Below are positions 9,692 through 17,327 of a stretch of 27,650 bases of DNA, piece by piece. The translations under genes were made by a program, and so were the position numbers. The DNA is from Bacteroidales bacterium (GTDB taxonomy: Bacteria > Bacteroidota > Bacteroidia > Bacteroidales > Muribaculaceae), in contig CAAGGJ010000095.1 of the NCBI GenBank assembly GCA_900769345.1, forward strand, positions 1-27,650, read 5' to 3'. The notes beneath the pieces were generated by a model. It saw only the letters and a program-made list of their open reading frames with translations. It was not told where the DNA came from and did no database searches. Position 1 is the first letter of the stretch. Each line of letters opens with the position of its first letter.

Positions 9692-12600
9692 ATGCGTAGA
9701 ATCTCATTAGCATTATGTAATCTTTTGCTTTTGTGCTTGAATATACAGGCACAAGAGTTCGACCCAAAGCAGACATATTCAATCTTTAGCACCAACGGGC
9801 TTGCTATCGACAATCAGGGCAGCATGACTAGCGAAAGCGGCATATTTTTGTCGCATAGTGCAGCCAACAAGGCCTCGCAGGCTTGGCAATTTATCAAAGT
9901 GAGCGGCAATGTATACAACATCGTGAGCGCCGTATCGGGAATGGCTATCGACAATGCCAACGGCAATGCCGAGCAGCCCGCCATTCAGTGGAGTCACGAC
10001 CGCGGCAACCTCAATCAGCAGTGGATAGTGGAACGCGTTGCCGACGACACTTACACTCTCACCTGCAAGGCTTCGAATATGCGCCTTGGCTATCGCGATG
10101 CCGCACAGTTTGGCGAACCCATCTATCAACTGAAGCCTAACGCCACCGACCGTCAAAAATGGATAGTGAAAAAATGCTCGGTGAAAGTAAATACCATTAC
10201 GTTTAAGACCCAAAGCAACAACGATTGGGAAAACCAAAACATCATAGGCATCAACAAACTGCCCTATCGCAGCACATTCACGCCGTTTGCAAGCGTCGAC
10301 GAGCTGCGCGGCGATGCTTCGTTTGCCAAGCCATGGATTAACGCCAATTCGAGCCGCACCATAAGCCTCAACGGCAAGTGGAAGTTCCATTGGTCGCCAA
10401 GTCCCGAAGCCCGCCCTACAAAATTCTATGCATCGAATTACAATACCGACAAATGGGACGAAATCTACGTGCCAAGCAATTGGGAAATGCTCGGCTACGG
10501 CACCCCTATCTACACCAATGTGGTGTATCCCATCCATAACAATCCTCCGTTTATAGAGCCACAGAACGGCTATACCATCAACAACGAACCCAATGCAGTG
10601 GGATCGTATGTGCGCCAATTCACCATGCCAGCCGATTGGAAAGGCAAGGAAGTGTTTGTGCACTTCAATGGCGTGTACAGTGCATTCTATGTGTGGGTCA
10701 ACGGCAAGCGCGTGGGATATAGCCAAAACAGCACCAACGATGCCCGATTCGACATCACTCGCTATGTGAAGCAAGGCGTGAACACCATAGCTGTGGAAGT
10801 GTATCGCTGGAGCGATGGCAGTTATCTCGAAGATCAAGATATGTTCCGTTTGAGCGGCATCTATCGCGACGTTTTCCTTGTGGCTACGCCTAAGGTGCAA
10901 CTCGCCGATGTGGCTCTCAGTACGCAATTTGCCGGCGGCGACCTCGCCAAAGCAAAACTGGTGGTGGGCACCGAACTCGCAGGCCATGGCACCAAAGCCA
11001 ATGCCACAGTGCGCATCACCTTGCTCGACACCAAGGGCAAAACCGTAGATTCGCGCTCGGCTCAGATAGCCGGCAAGGGCGAAATAGCCATCGATGTGGC
11101 AAACCCCTCACTCTGGACTGCCGAAACACCCAATCTCTACACCGTGATAGTGGAAACACTCAATGCCAAAGGCGAAGTGCTCGAAGCCACCTCACTGAAG
11201 CACGGTTTCCGCAAGATAGAAATCAAAAACAACAAACTCTACATCAACGATATGCTCACCCTGCTCAAGGGAGCCAATCGCCACGAGACACATCCACAAT
11301 ATGGCAAAGCAGTGCCCGTGGAAAGCATAGAGCAAGATGTGGTGCTCTTCAAGCGCCACAACCTCAACACCGTGCGCACCTCGCACTACCCCAACGACCC
11401 TCGTTCGTATGCCCTCTACGACTACTACGGCCTCTATGTAATAGACGAAGCCAACCAGGAATGTCACGGTAATCACAGCCTGACACGCAATCCCGACTGG
11501 GAAAAAGCCTATGTAGACCGCGCCGTGAGCTTGGTGCAACGCGATAAGAACCATCCGTCGGTGGTGATATGGTCGCTCGGCAACGAATCGGGCGGCGGAT
11601 GCAATATCCAAGCCGAATATAATGCAGTGCGCGCCCTCGACCCTCGTCCTATCCACTACGAAGGTCAGAACGAAGTAGCCGACATCGACTCGCACATGTA
11701 TCCCTCTATCGAATCGATGATGAAGATGGACCAAAACGGTGCTCAAAAGCCCTATGTGCTCTGCGAATACGCCCACGCCATGGGTAATGCCATAGGCAAC
11801 CTCGAAGAATACTGGGATTACATCGAATATCACAGCAAGCGCATGATAGGCGGCTGCATCTGGGACTGGGTGGACCAAAGCCTCAACAAATACGGCGAGC
11901 CCGAGGAAAATCTCTACTATGGCGGCAGCTTCGGCGACGTGCCTAACGATGCCGACTTCTGCGCCAACGGTATAGTCACCGCCGACCGTCGCATCACACC
12001 CAAATTGCTCGAAGTGAAGAAAGTGTATCAGTATGTGAGCTTCGCACTCGCTGCCGACGGCAAGAGCGTGACTCTGCACAACCGCTACATAGCCCTTAAT
12101 CTCAAAGATCTCGGCTTGAAATATGCCATCTATCGCAATGGCAAACTCGTGTCGCAGCACACAGCCGCGCTGCCCGACTGCGCGCCCACCAAGCGCTGCA
12201 CCGTGGCTCTGCAATTGCCCGAAATTACCGATGACGGCGAATATTTCATCGATTTCGACCTCGTGCTCGGCAACGACTGCCCATGGGCAAAAGCCGGCTA
12301 CAGCATAGCAGCCGAACAAGTGGCACTCCGCACCGCCGACCTCTCACTTAAAGCAGCCGCAGTGGCTGAAAATGCTCCGTTTAAGATTCATAAAGAGCAT
12401 GGTAGCGGCAAAAACATCATTGTAATCAACACCGGCGACGCCAAAATCACCTTCGACGCCAAGCGCGGCTACCTCACCGGACTCAACTACGGCGGCAAAG
12501 AGATGCTTCATCGTATGAAAGGATTTGAATTTAATTGGTATCGCTCAATATCTAACGATGGTCGCGAATGGCAAAACACCACTACCACACCCAACGAATT

Positions 12601-13234
12601 TGGCTATCGTCTCGACGAGGAGACCAACACAGTGATAGTGACGAGCACACACACCACACAAGTGGGCGATGCAAGCATACCATACACCTTACGCTACACC
12701 ATCTATCCCGGCGGAACTATCGACGTTGATGCCTCATTCACCACAGGCGAAAAAGTGAGCGTGCCACGCCTCAGCTTGCAAACGCTGCTCTCGCCAAGGC
12801 TCGAAAATGTCACCTACTATGGTCGCGGACCTATCGAAAACTATCCCGACCGCAAGAATGCCGCATTTGTAGGACTCTATAACACCACAGTGAGCGCTAT
12901 GCGAGAATATTATGTTCGCGCCCAAAGCATGGGCTCACGCACCGACACCCGTTGGCTCACGCTCACCGACGACCTCGGCTCGGGCATCAAAATCACCGCC
13001 GACGGCACGCTGCAATTCTCGGCTCTGCACTACACTGACCAAGAACTTTGGGACGTGCGCTACGGCCATCTGTTGCCCACCATCGAGCGCAAAGAAGTGG
13101 TGCTTAACATCGATTGCCAATATCGCGGCATAGGCAACGCAAGTTGCGGTCCCGGTCCACGCAAGAAATACGAAATAGCACCCAACACCACTCACAATAT
13201 GCGATTCCGCATAGAGAGCGTGAAGGGCAAGTAA
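9692..13234 (+). CDS. Beta-galactosidase, GH2, with N-terminal ricin-like lectin domain
   Basis: This protein has 1180 residues, over 100 more than a typical LacZ-like GH2. A signal peptide covers 1-20. Residues about 28-162 form a ricin-type beta-trefoil-like domain with three repeats ending in Q-x-W motifs (SQAWQF, NQQWIV, RQKWIV). The GH2 sugar-binding domain (about 220-400), the immunoglobulin-like domain and the TIM barrel follow. The acid/base is E632 in SLGNESGG and the nucleophile E692 in LCEYAHAMGN. A Bgal small-chain domain fills about 905-1175 (YYGRGPIENYPDR). It should remove terminal beta-galactose in the periplasm or at the cell surface, with the lectin domain possibly holding galactose- or GalNAc-containing glycans. 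It begins a probable second transcription unit and sits 25 bp before sulfatase E. A beta-galactosidase call fits best; other GH2 activities are not formally excluded. Confidence 0.92.
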   Translation: MRRISLALCNLLLLCLNIQAQEFDPKQTYSIFSTNGLAIDNQGSMTSESGIFLSHSAANKASQAWQFIKVSGNVYNIVSAVSGMAIDNANGNAEQPAIQWSHDRGNLNQQWIVERVADDTYTLTCKASNMRLGYRDAAQFGEPIYQLKPNATDRQKWIVKKCSVKVNTITFKTQSNNDWENQNIIGINKLPYRSTFTPFASVDELRGDASFAKPWINANSSRTISLNGKWKFHWSPSPEARPTKFYASNYNTDKWDEIYVPSNWEMLGYGTPIYTNVVYPIHNNPPFIEPQNGYTINNEPNAVGSYVRQFTMPADWKGKEVFVHFNGVYSAFYVWVNGKRVGYSQNSTNDARFDITRYVKQGVNTIAVEVYRWSDGSYLEDQDMFRLSGIYRDVFLVATPKVQLADVALSTQFAGGDLAKAKLVVGTELAGHGTKANATVRITLLDTKGKTVDSRSAQIAGKGEIAIDVANPSLWTAETPNLYTVIVETLNAKGEVLEATSLKHGFRKIEIKNNKLYINDMLTLLKGANRHETHPQYGKAVPVESIEQDVVLFKRHNLNTVRTSHYPNDPRSYALYDYYGLYVIDEANQECHGNHSLTRNPDWEKAYVDRAVSLVQRDKNHPSVVIWSLGNESGGGCNIQAEYNAVRALDPRPIHYEGQNEVADIDSHMYPSIESMMKMDQNGAQKPYVLCEYAHAMGNAIGNLEEYWDYIEYHSKRMIGGCIWDWVDQSLNKYGEPEENLYYGGSFGDVPNDADFCANGIVTADRRITPKLLEVKKVYQYVSFALAADGKSVTLHNRYIALNLKDLGLKYAIYRNGKLVSQHTAALPDCAPTKRCTVALQLPEITDDGEYFIDFDLVLGNDCPWAKAGYSIAAEQVALRTADLSLKAAAVAENAPFKIHKEHGSGKNIIVINTGDAKITFDAKRGYLTGLNYGGKEMLHRMKGFEFNWYRSISNDGREWQNTTTTPNEFGYRLDEETNTVIVTSTHTTQVGDASIPYTLRYTIYPGGTIDVDASFTTGEKVSVPRLSLQTLLSPRLENVTYYGRGPIENYPDRKNAAFVGLYNTTVSAMREYYVRAQSMGSRTDTRWLTLTDDLGSGIKITADGTLQFSALHYTDQELWDVRYGHLLPTIERKEVVLNIDCQYRGIGNASCGPGPRKKYEIAPNTTHNMRFRIESVKGK

Positions 13235-13259
13235 TCACCCGAACAACAAACCCCACCCA

Positions 13260-14825
13260 ATGAACAAGAAACAGTTTCCACAATTAACCACAATGGCAAT
13301 GATGGCGCTCACAGGCACCACCCTGCTGCAAGCCAATGCCCAATCGAAAGAAAAGAAGCCGCTTAACATAGTGTACATCATGACCGACGACCACACGGCG
13401 CAAATGATGAGTTGCTACGACAAGCGATATATGCACACCCCCAACCTCGACCGCATAGCCCAACACGGAGTGCGCTTCACAAGCAGTTATGTGGCCAACT
13501 CGCTGAGCGGCCCGAGCCGAGCCTGTATGCTCACCGGCAAGCACAGCCATGCCAACGGCTTTACCGACAACACCACCTGCGTGTTCGACGCCTCGCAGCC
13601 CACTTTCCCAAAGATGCTGCAAGGTGCAGGCTATCAGACCGCCCTATTCGGCAAATGGCACTTGGAAAGTCTACCCACAGGCTTCGACAAGTGGGAGATT
13701 ATTCCGGGACAAGGCGACTACTACAACCCGCGATTCATCGAGATGAACGGCGACACCATAAAGCAAAAAGGCTATCTCACCGACCTTATCACCGATAAGA
13801 GCATCGACTGGATGGAGAATCAGCGCGACAAGGACAAACCCTTCTGCATCTTGATTCACCACAAAGCCATACATCGCAATTGGCTCGCCAAAATCGAAGA
13901 TCTGCCGCTCTACGAGGACCGCACATTCCCCGTGCCAAGCACTTTCTACGACGACTACGAAGGCCGCCCCGCTGCCGCTGCTCAAGAAATGGGCATCCTC
14001 AAAGATATGGACCTCATCTACGACCTCAAGATGGACCGCGACGACCTTAGCAGCGCGCTCAAGCCCACCTACCTCAACATGATTAAGCGCATGGACCCCG
14101 AACAACGCCAAGCGTGGCATCATTTCTACGATTCGATAGCAGCCGACTTCTACGGTCGCAACCTCAAGGGTCGCGAATTGGCCGAATGGAAGTTCCAACG
14201 CTATGTGCGCGACTACATGAAAGTGGTGAAAAGCCTCGACGACAATGTGGGCCGTGTGCTCGATTATCTCGAGAAGAGCGGACTAATCGACAACACCCTC
14301 GTGGTGTATACCTCCGACCAAGGTTTCTACATAGGCGAACACGGTTGGTTCGACAAGCGATTTATGTACGAAGAATCGTTCCACACGCCATTGATTATGC
14401 GACTGCCCGAAGGCTTCGACCGCCGCGGCGACATCAGCGAGATGGTGCAGAACATCGACTACGCACCTACATTCCTCGAAATAGCCGGCGCTCCAATACC
14501 CGATGATATGCAAGGTATGTCGCTCATGCCTCTGCTGCGTGACGACAAGAATGTGAAGTGGCGCGATGCCCTCTATTACCACTTCTACGAGTATCCAGCC
14601 GAGCACTCGGTAAAGCGCCACTACGGCGTGAGCAACGGTCGATATAAACTCATCCACTTCTACAACGATATCGACCACTGGGAATTCTACGATCTCGCCA
14701 ACGACCCTCACGAGATGCACAACATCTACAATGTGCCCGCCATGAAGCCACTCGTAAAGAAAATGCGCGACAAACTCGTGGAACTTCAGAAGCAATATAA
14801 CGACCCGATAATTTCGAAAAACTGA
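13260..14825 (+). CDS. Sulfatase E, probable N-acetylglucosamine-6-sulfatase (S1_11-like, serine-type)
   Basis: This is a complete 521-residue sulfatase with a signal peptide ending QANAQS. It has MTDDHTAQMM (D43-D44), the modification site S-G-P-S-R (S83) followed by ACMLTG, FGKWHLESLPTGFD, and the late metal motif TSDQGFYIGEHGWFDKR. From memory, the stretches MTDDHTAQMMSCYD, LPTGFDKWEI and EGRPAAAAQEM closely resemble Bacteroides exo-acting 6S-GlcNAc sulfatases of subfamily S1_11 (the BT4656 type), which work on mucin O-glycans or heparan fragments; this was not checked by alignment. Removing 6-sulfate would make terminal GlcNAc available to the GH20 enzyme encoded at the start of the window. 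It lies 25 bp after the beta-galactosidase and 8 bp before the glycosyltransferase. Confidence 0.9.
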   Translation: MNKKQFPQLTTMAMMALTGTTLLQANAQSKEKKPLNIVYIMTDDHTAQMMSCYDKRYMHTPNLDRIAQHGVRFTSSYVANSLSGPSRACMLTGKHSHANGFTDNTTCVFDASQPTFPKMLQGAGYQTALFGKWHLESLPTGFDKWEIIPGQGDYYNPRFIEMNGDTIKQKGYLTDLITDKSIDWMENQRDKDKPFCILIHHKAIHRNWLAKIEDLPLYEDRTFPVPSTFYDDYEGRPAAAAQEMGILKDMDLIYDLKMDRDDLSSALKPTYLNMIKRMDPEQRQAWHHFYDSIAADFYGRNLKGRELAEWKFQRYVRDYMKVVKSLDDNVGRVLDYLEKSGLIDNTLVVYTSDQGFYIGEHGWFDKRFMYEESFHTPLIMRLPEGFDRRGDISEMVQNIDYAPTFLEIAGAPIPDDMQGMSLMPLLRDDKNVKWRDALYYHFYEYPAEHSVKRHYGVSNGRYKLIHFYNDIDHWEFYDLANDPHEMHNIYNVPAMKPLVKKMRDKLVELQKQYNDPIISKN

Positions 14826-14833
14826 CAATTGCA

Positions 14834-15670
14834 ATGACAAACCCTACTGCAATGCCGCTCGTGAGCATCGTCACCGTGTGCCGCAACGCCGGTAGCGACG
14901 TCACCACCACACTCGACTCGATAGTGAACCTTACATATCCACGCATCGAGATGATATTTATCGACGGAGCATCTACCGACGACTCTTATGCGCGCGCAGT
15001 GGCATACGAAGATGCCTTTGCGCAGCTCGGCGCGGCTTTTGTGCACCAATCGGAGCCCGACCGCGGCATCTACGACGGCATGAACAAGGGCATTGCACTC
15101 GCCACAGGCGAGTGGATAATATTTATGAACGCCGGCGATAGTTTCGACCACAACTCGGCTCTCGAAGAGGCACTATCGGCACCGGGAGCCGCCGAAGCCG
15201 ACATTATCTACGGCAATGCGTGCCTGAAGATGGACTTCGGCAAGGTGCTTATGAAACCCAAGCCGCTCGACTATCTGCGCAAGAAGATGGCATTTTGCCA
15301 CCAGACAGTAATCGCCCGCACGGCACTGATGAAGGCCAATCCCTACGACCTCCGCTATCCGCTCGCCGCCGATTACGGCTTCGTGTACAAGATGTATGTG
15401 GCCGGAAAGCAATTCTGCTATGCCGATGTGAATATTGCAGTATTTGAGAACGAGAATGGGGCATCGTCGCGCAACCGACTTCGCATCAATCGCGAGAATG
15501 CCCGAATACAAGGGCGCTACGATAGCCTCGCATGGAAATTATCATATGCCGGCAAGTGCATGGCATCGGCGTGCAAAAAGACATTCTATGCTCTGCTGCC
15601 CGCACCATGCCGCAAAGCATTGCGAGAACGCAATTATAAGCGCCTCCAGAAGCGCCGATTGCAGCAATAG
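14834..15670 (+). CDS. Family 2 glycosyltransferase
   Basis: This 278-residue cytoplasmic-type protein has no signal peptide. The GT-A fold begins with PLVSIVTVCRN, then IFIDGASTDDS for nucleotide-sugar binding, EPDRGIYDGMNKGIALATGEW, and FMNAGD at the place of the usual D-x-D metal motif. MAFCHQTVIARTALM and the later PLAADYGFVYKMY resemble WcaE-like transferases that add sugars to capsule or exopolysaccharide repeat units. The C-terminus is very basic (KRLQKRRLQQ), which may help membrane contact. It starts 8 bp after sulfatase E and is the last gene of the cluster, so it is probably co-transcribed with catabolic enzymes although its job should be biosynthetic. An alternative start at codon 7 (MPLVS) would lose nothing conserved. 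The sugar transferred is unknown. Confidence 0.85.
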   Translation: MTNPTAMPLVSIVTVCRNAGSDVTTTLDSIVNLTYPRIEMIFIDGASTDDSYARAVAYEDAFAQLGAAFVHQSEPDRGIYDGMNKGIALATGEWIIFMNAGDSFDHNSALEEALSAPGAAEADIIYGNACLKMDFGKVLMKPKPLDYLRKKMAFCHQTVIARTALMKANPYDLRYPLAADYGFVYKMYVAGKQFCYADVNIAVFENENGASSRNRLRINRENARIQGRYDSLAWKLSYAGKCMASACKKTFYALLPAPCRKALRERNYKRLQKRRLQQ

Positions 15671-15694
15671 GCATACACACTACCGCCAAACATA

Positions 15695-15739
15695 AAATTG
15701 CCCGTAGAGAGCCTTAAAATGGGTCACTACGGGCAATTT
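15695..15739. terminator. Strong hairpin: 13-bp perfect stem, 19-nt loop
   Basis: The arms at 15695-15707 and 15727-15739 (AAATTGCCCGTAG and its exact complement) are perfectly paired. On the + strand the hairpin lies 24 nt past the glycosyltransferase stop but is followed by GTCATATAT. On the - strand it is followed by TATGTTTGG after a TTT, a slightly better U-rich exit. It may end the glycan operon, the relic transcript coming from the other side, or both. Confidence 0.6.
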
Positions 15740-15804
15740 GTCATATATCATCGATATTTCCGCTTTATGGTACACCTCTAATCTCACCTTGCCAAGAAAG
15801 ATTT

Positions 15805-15870
15805 TTAGCATAAAAACTTAGCCCAACTATTCAATTCTTCATCTATAGCGCGTCGAAAATATTGCTTCAT
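15805..15870 (-). pseudogene. 5' remnant of a probable AAA ATPase gene (DUF4143 type)
   Basis: An ATG at 15870 opens 21 codons, MKQYFRRAIDEELNSWAKFL plus Cys, before a stop. The pattern of an initial Met, Y-x-x-R, I-D, E-L and W is what I expect at the start of the common Bacteroidetes ATP-binding proteins with a C-terminal DUF4143 domain, in which the Walker A loop comes soon afterwards. Here no Walker A follows in any frame. A perfect -7 box lies about 26 nt upstream. This reads as the surviving start of a gene whose body was deleted, leaving promoter, first codons and a downstream hairpin. A tiny functional peptide cannot be excluded. Confidence 0.45.
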
Positions 15871-15896
15871 ATCTTATAATATTGATTTTCAATATA

Positions 15897-15904
15897 CAAA
15901 GATA
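15897..15904 (-). promoter_or_regulatory. -7 box (TATCTTTG) reading into the 15671-15890 gap
   Basis: The - strand reads TATCTTTG, matching TAnnTTTG. There is no TTTG at the -33 spacing. A transcript would begin near 15890, pass the 21-codon relic and meet the hairpin at 15739-15695, giving an RNA of about 200 nt. Confidence 0.4.
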
Positions 15905-15913
15905 CAAAATTAA

Positions 15914-15959
15914 TTTTTTTGGCACCATAAAAACCGCATTTTTTGATTTTTTTGGCACC
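15914..15959. repeat. Two direct copies of a T-tract followed by GGCACC
   Basis: TTTTTTTGGCACC occurs at 15914-15926 and again at 15947-15959, 33 bp apart. The second copy runs into TTAGGCGCC, so GGCACC/GGCGCC can form a short six-pair stem (one G-U pair) around TTA just past the stop of the - strand envelope gene. On the - strand the T-tract becomes an A-tract, so this is not a canonical terminator for that gene. The function is unknown. Confidence 0.4.
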
Positions 15960-15971
15960 TTAGGCGCCATT

Positions 15972-17195
15972 TTACTCGAGACGGAGAGCGCGGGCTATGC
16001 CGGTGTAGGTGACATTAACGCCCACATAATATCCTTCGATAGCGGGAACGGGCTTGGCAAACGAGGCGCGAGCCACAAACGGCGAGATGCGAATAGATGA
16101 AGTGAACTCCTCGCGCTGTCCGGTGAGGAAGAACGGCGTATCGCCCACGTGCTTATGAAACTTGATGTCGAAATCGATTGAAGCCATCCAGCCGAAGTCG
16201 GAAATCGAGCATTTTTCGGTGCTCTTCACCTTCTGCACGAGCACGGGTTCGCCCGCCTCGTTGGGTTCGGTTTCGTAGTAATAGTTAGCCAAATTCCAGC
16301 CGTAACTGCTCCAGTAGCCGCCCACATTAGGGGTGATGCTGAAGCGTTTGGTGTCGAGCACAGTGTAGCCTACCGATGTGCCTATGCCCAGGAAGGTGGC
16401 ATAGCTGTTGGTATTGCCCTGCCCAGGTCGGCCGGGATAGTCGACCGACTGCACATCGAAGATATTATCGTTGTTGAAGTTTGGTTGACCGAACGAGATG
16501 TCGGCTTTGAGTTTCAGACGTCGATAACCGCCTGTAAGGCCGAGGATAAAAGTGGCGCAACCCGAGAAATCGTCGCTGATTGACGATGTGGGGAACACGC
16601 CGCCCACGCCGGCATAGATGCCGTAGCTGAAATTGCTGGCTTTGATAATAGGCACCGGGGGCAAGCCGAGTTCTTCGAGCTGCTTGCGCACCAAGTATTC
16701 CTCCTCTTGCAAGCGATTGTCGGCGCTGCCGTTGTTGGTGCTCTTGGCGATTTGGTCTATTCGGTCGGCAAAGAGCATCTGATAGTGCCGCAAGCGATTC
16801 TCCGCTTCGAGTCCCGACACACCGGCATTGAGTTCCGACTGCAAGCGGCGGCGATAATATTCGAGCACATCGAACTGCAGCTGATGGTAGCGCAGCCGCT
16901 GATCATCTACTTTATCGATGTCGGCAAACGAGAGTTCGCAGTTGGCAACGGCTTCAGCCGAGAGGCGGTAGCTTGCCGATTTAGAGCCGGGCTGATACTC
17001 CTCCGACGCGATGCTCAGCGTGGCTTTGAGATACGACGGCACGCCATCTACCTCCGATTTGCCACGAAAGTCAGCCCATATGAGTGGTCCGTCGCTCCAT
17101 TTTTTGAGTTTCGCCAGAGGCGACTGCGCAGCGGCTGTGAGCGATGTGAGCAACATCACCACTATGAGTGATATAATAGGATTTACTCGTTTCAT
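15972..17195 (-). CDS. Exported DUF922-like/outer-membrane barrel protein of unknown function
   Basis: I choose the ATG at 17195 because MKRVNPIISLIVVMLLTSLTAAAQ is a clean signal peptide; a start six codons earlier (MIILCT) is possible. The protein has 407 residues. Residues about 30-120 resemble the DUF922 family of putative secreted zinc proteases: W-x-D/A-F-R-G-K near residue 40, then a segment YHQLQFDVLEYY (103-114) lying where those proteins carry HEQ-x-HFD. The HExxH zinc site is therefore missing. A charged helical, probably coiled-coil region follows (about 110-185). The rest (about 188-407) has alternating aromatic and glycine-rich strands (YGIYAGVGG, ITPNVGGYWSSYGW) and ends in a strand, like a porin-type barrel. 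It is the last gene of the - strand group after the carbamoyltransferase, 132 bp away. Function unknown; the DUF922 link is by eye. Confidence 0.7.
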   Translation of the reverse strand: MKRVNPIISLIVVMLLTSLTAAAQSPLAKLKKWSDGPLIWADFRGKSEVDGVPSYLKATLSIASEEYQPGSKSASYRLSAEAVANCELSFADIDKVDDQRLRYHQLQFDVLEYYRRRLQSELNAGVSGLEAENRLRHYQMLFADRIDQIAKSTNNGSADNRLQEEEYLVRKQLEELGLPPVPIIKASNFSYGIYAGVGGVFPTSSISDDFSGCATFILGLTGGYRRLKLKADISFGQPNFNNDNIFDVQSVDYPGRPGQGNTNSYATFLGIGTSVGYTVLDTKRFSITPNVGGYWSSYGWNLANYYYETEPNEAGEPVLVQKVKSTEKCSISDFGWMASIDFDIKFHKHVGDTPFFLTGQREEFTSSIRISPFVARASFAKPVPAIEGYYVGVNVTYTGIARALRLE

Positions 17196-17201
17196 TGTGC
17201 A

Positions 17202-17209
17202 CAAAATTA
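17202..17209 (-). promoter_or_regulatory. Candidate -7 box before the envelope protein gene
   Basis: The - strand reads TAATTTTG, matching TAnnTTTG. Transcription would begin at about 17195, right at the preferred ATG, so a leaderless message would be implied. No TTTG lies at the -33 distance, so this may be chance in AT-rich sequence. Confidence 0.3.
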
Positions 17210-17296
17210 TCATTTTTATTAGTAATACTTACGAATAACACACATTTACGCTGTGCCTGCGGGGCAAAACAAGCCGCCCACACCGCAAGCAAAGCA

Positions 17297-17316
17297 CCCC
17301 CTTGCAGGCAAGGGGG
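17297..17316 (-). terminator. GC-rich hairpin after the carbamoyltransferase gene
   Basis: CCCCCTTG and CAAGGGGG form an 8-bp perfect stem around a 4-nt loop, 11 nt beyond the stop codon on the - strand. The following sequence (TGCTTTGCTTG) is only weakly U-rich, so termination may be partial. Confidence 0.45.
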
Positions 17317-17327
17317 CAAGGGATAAA

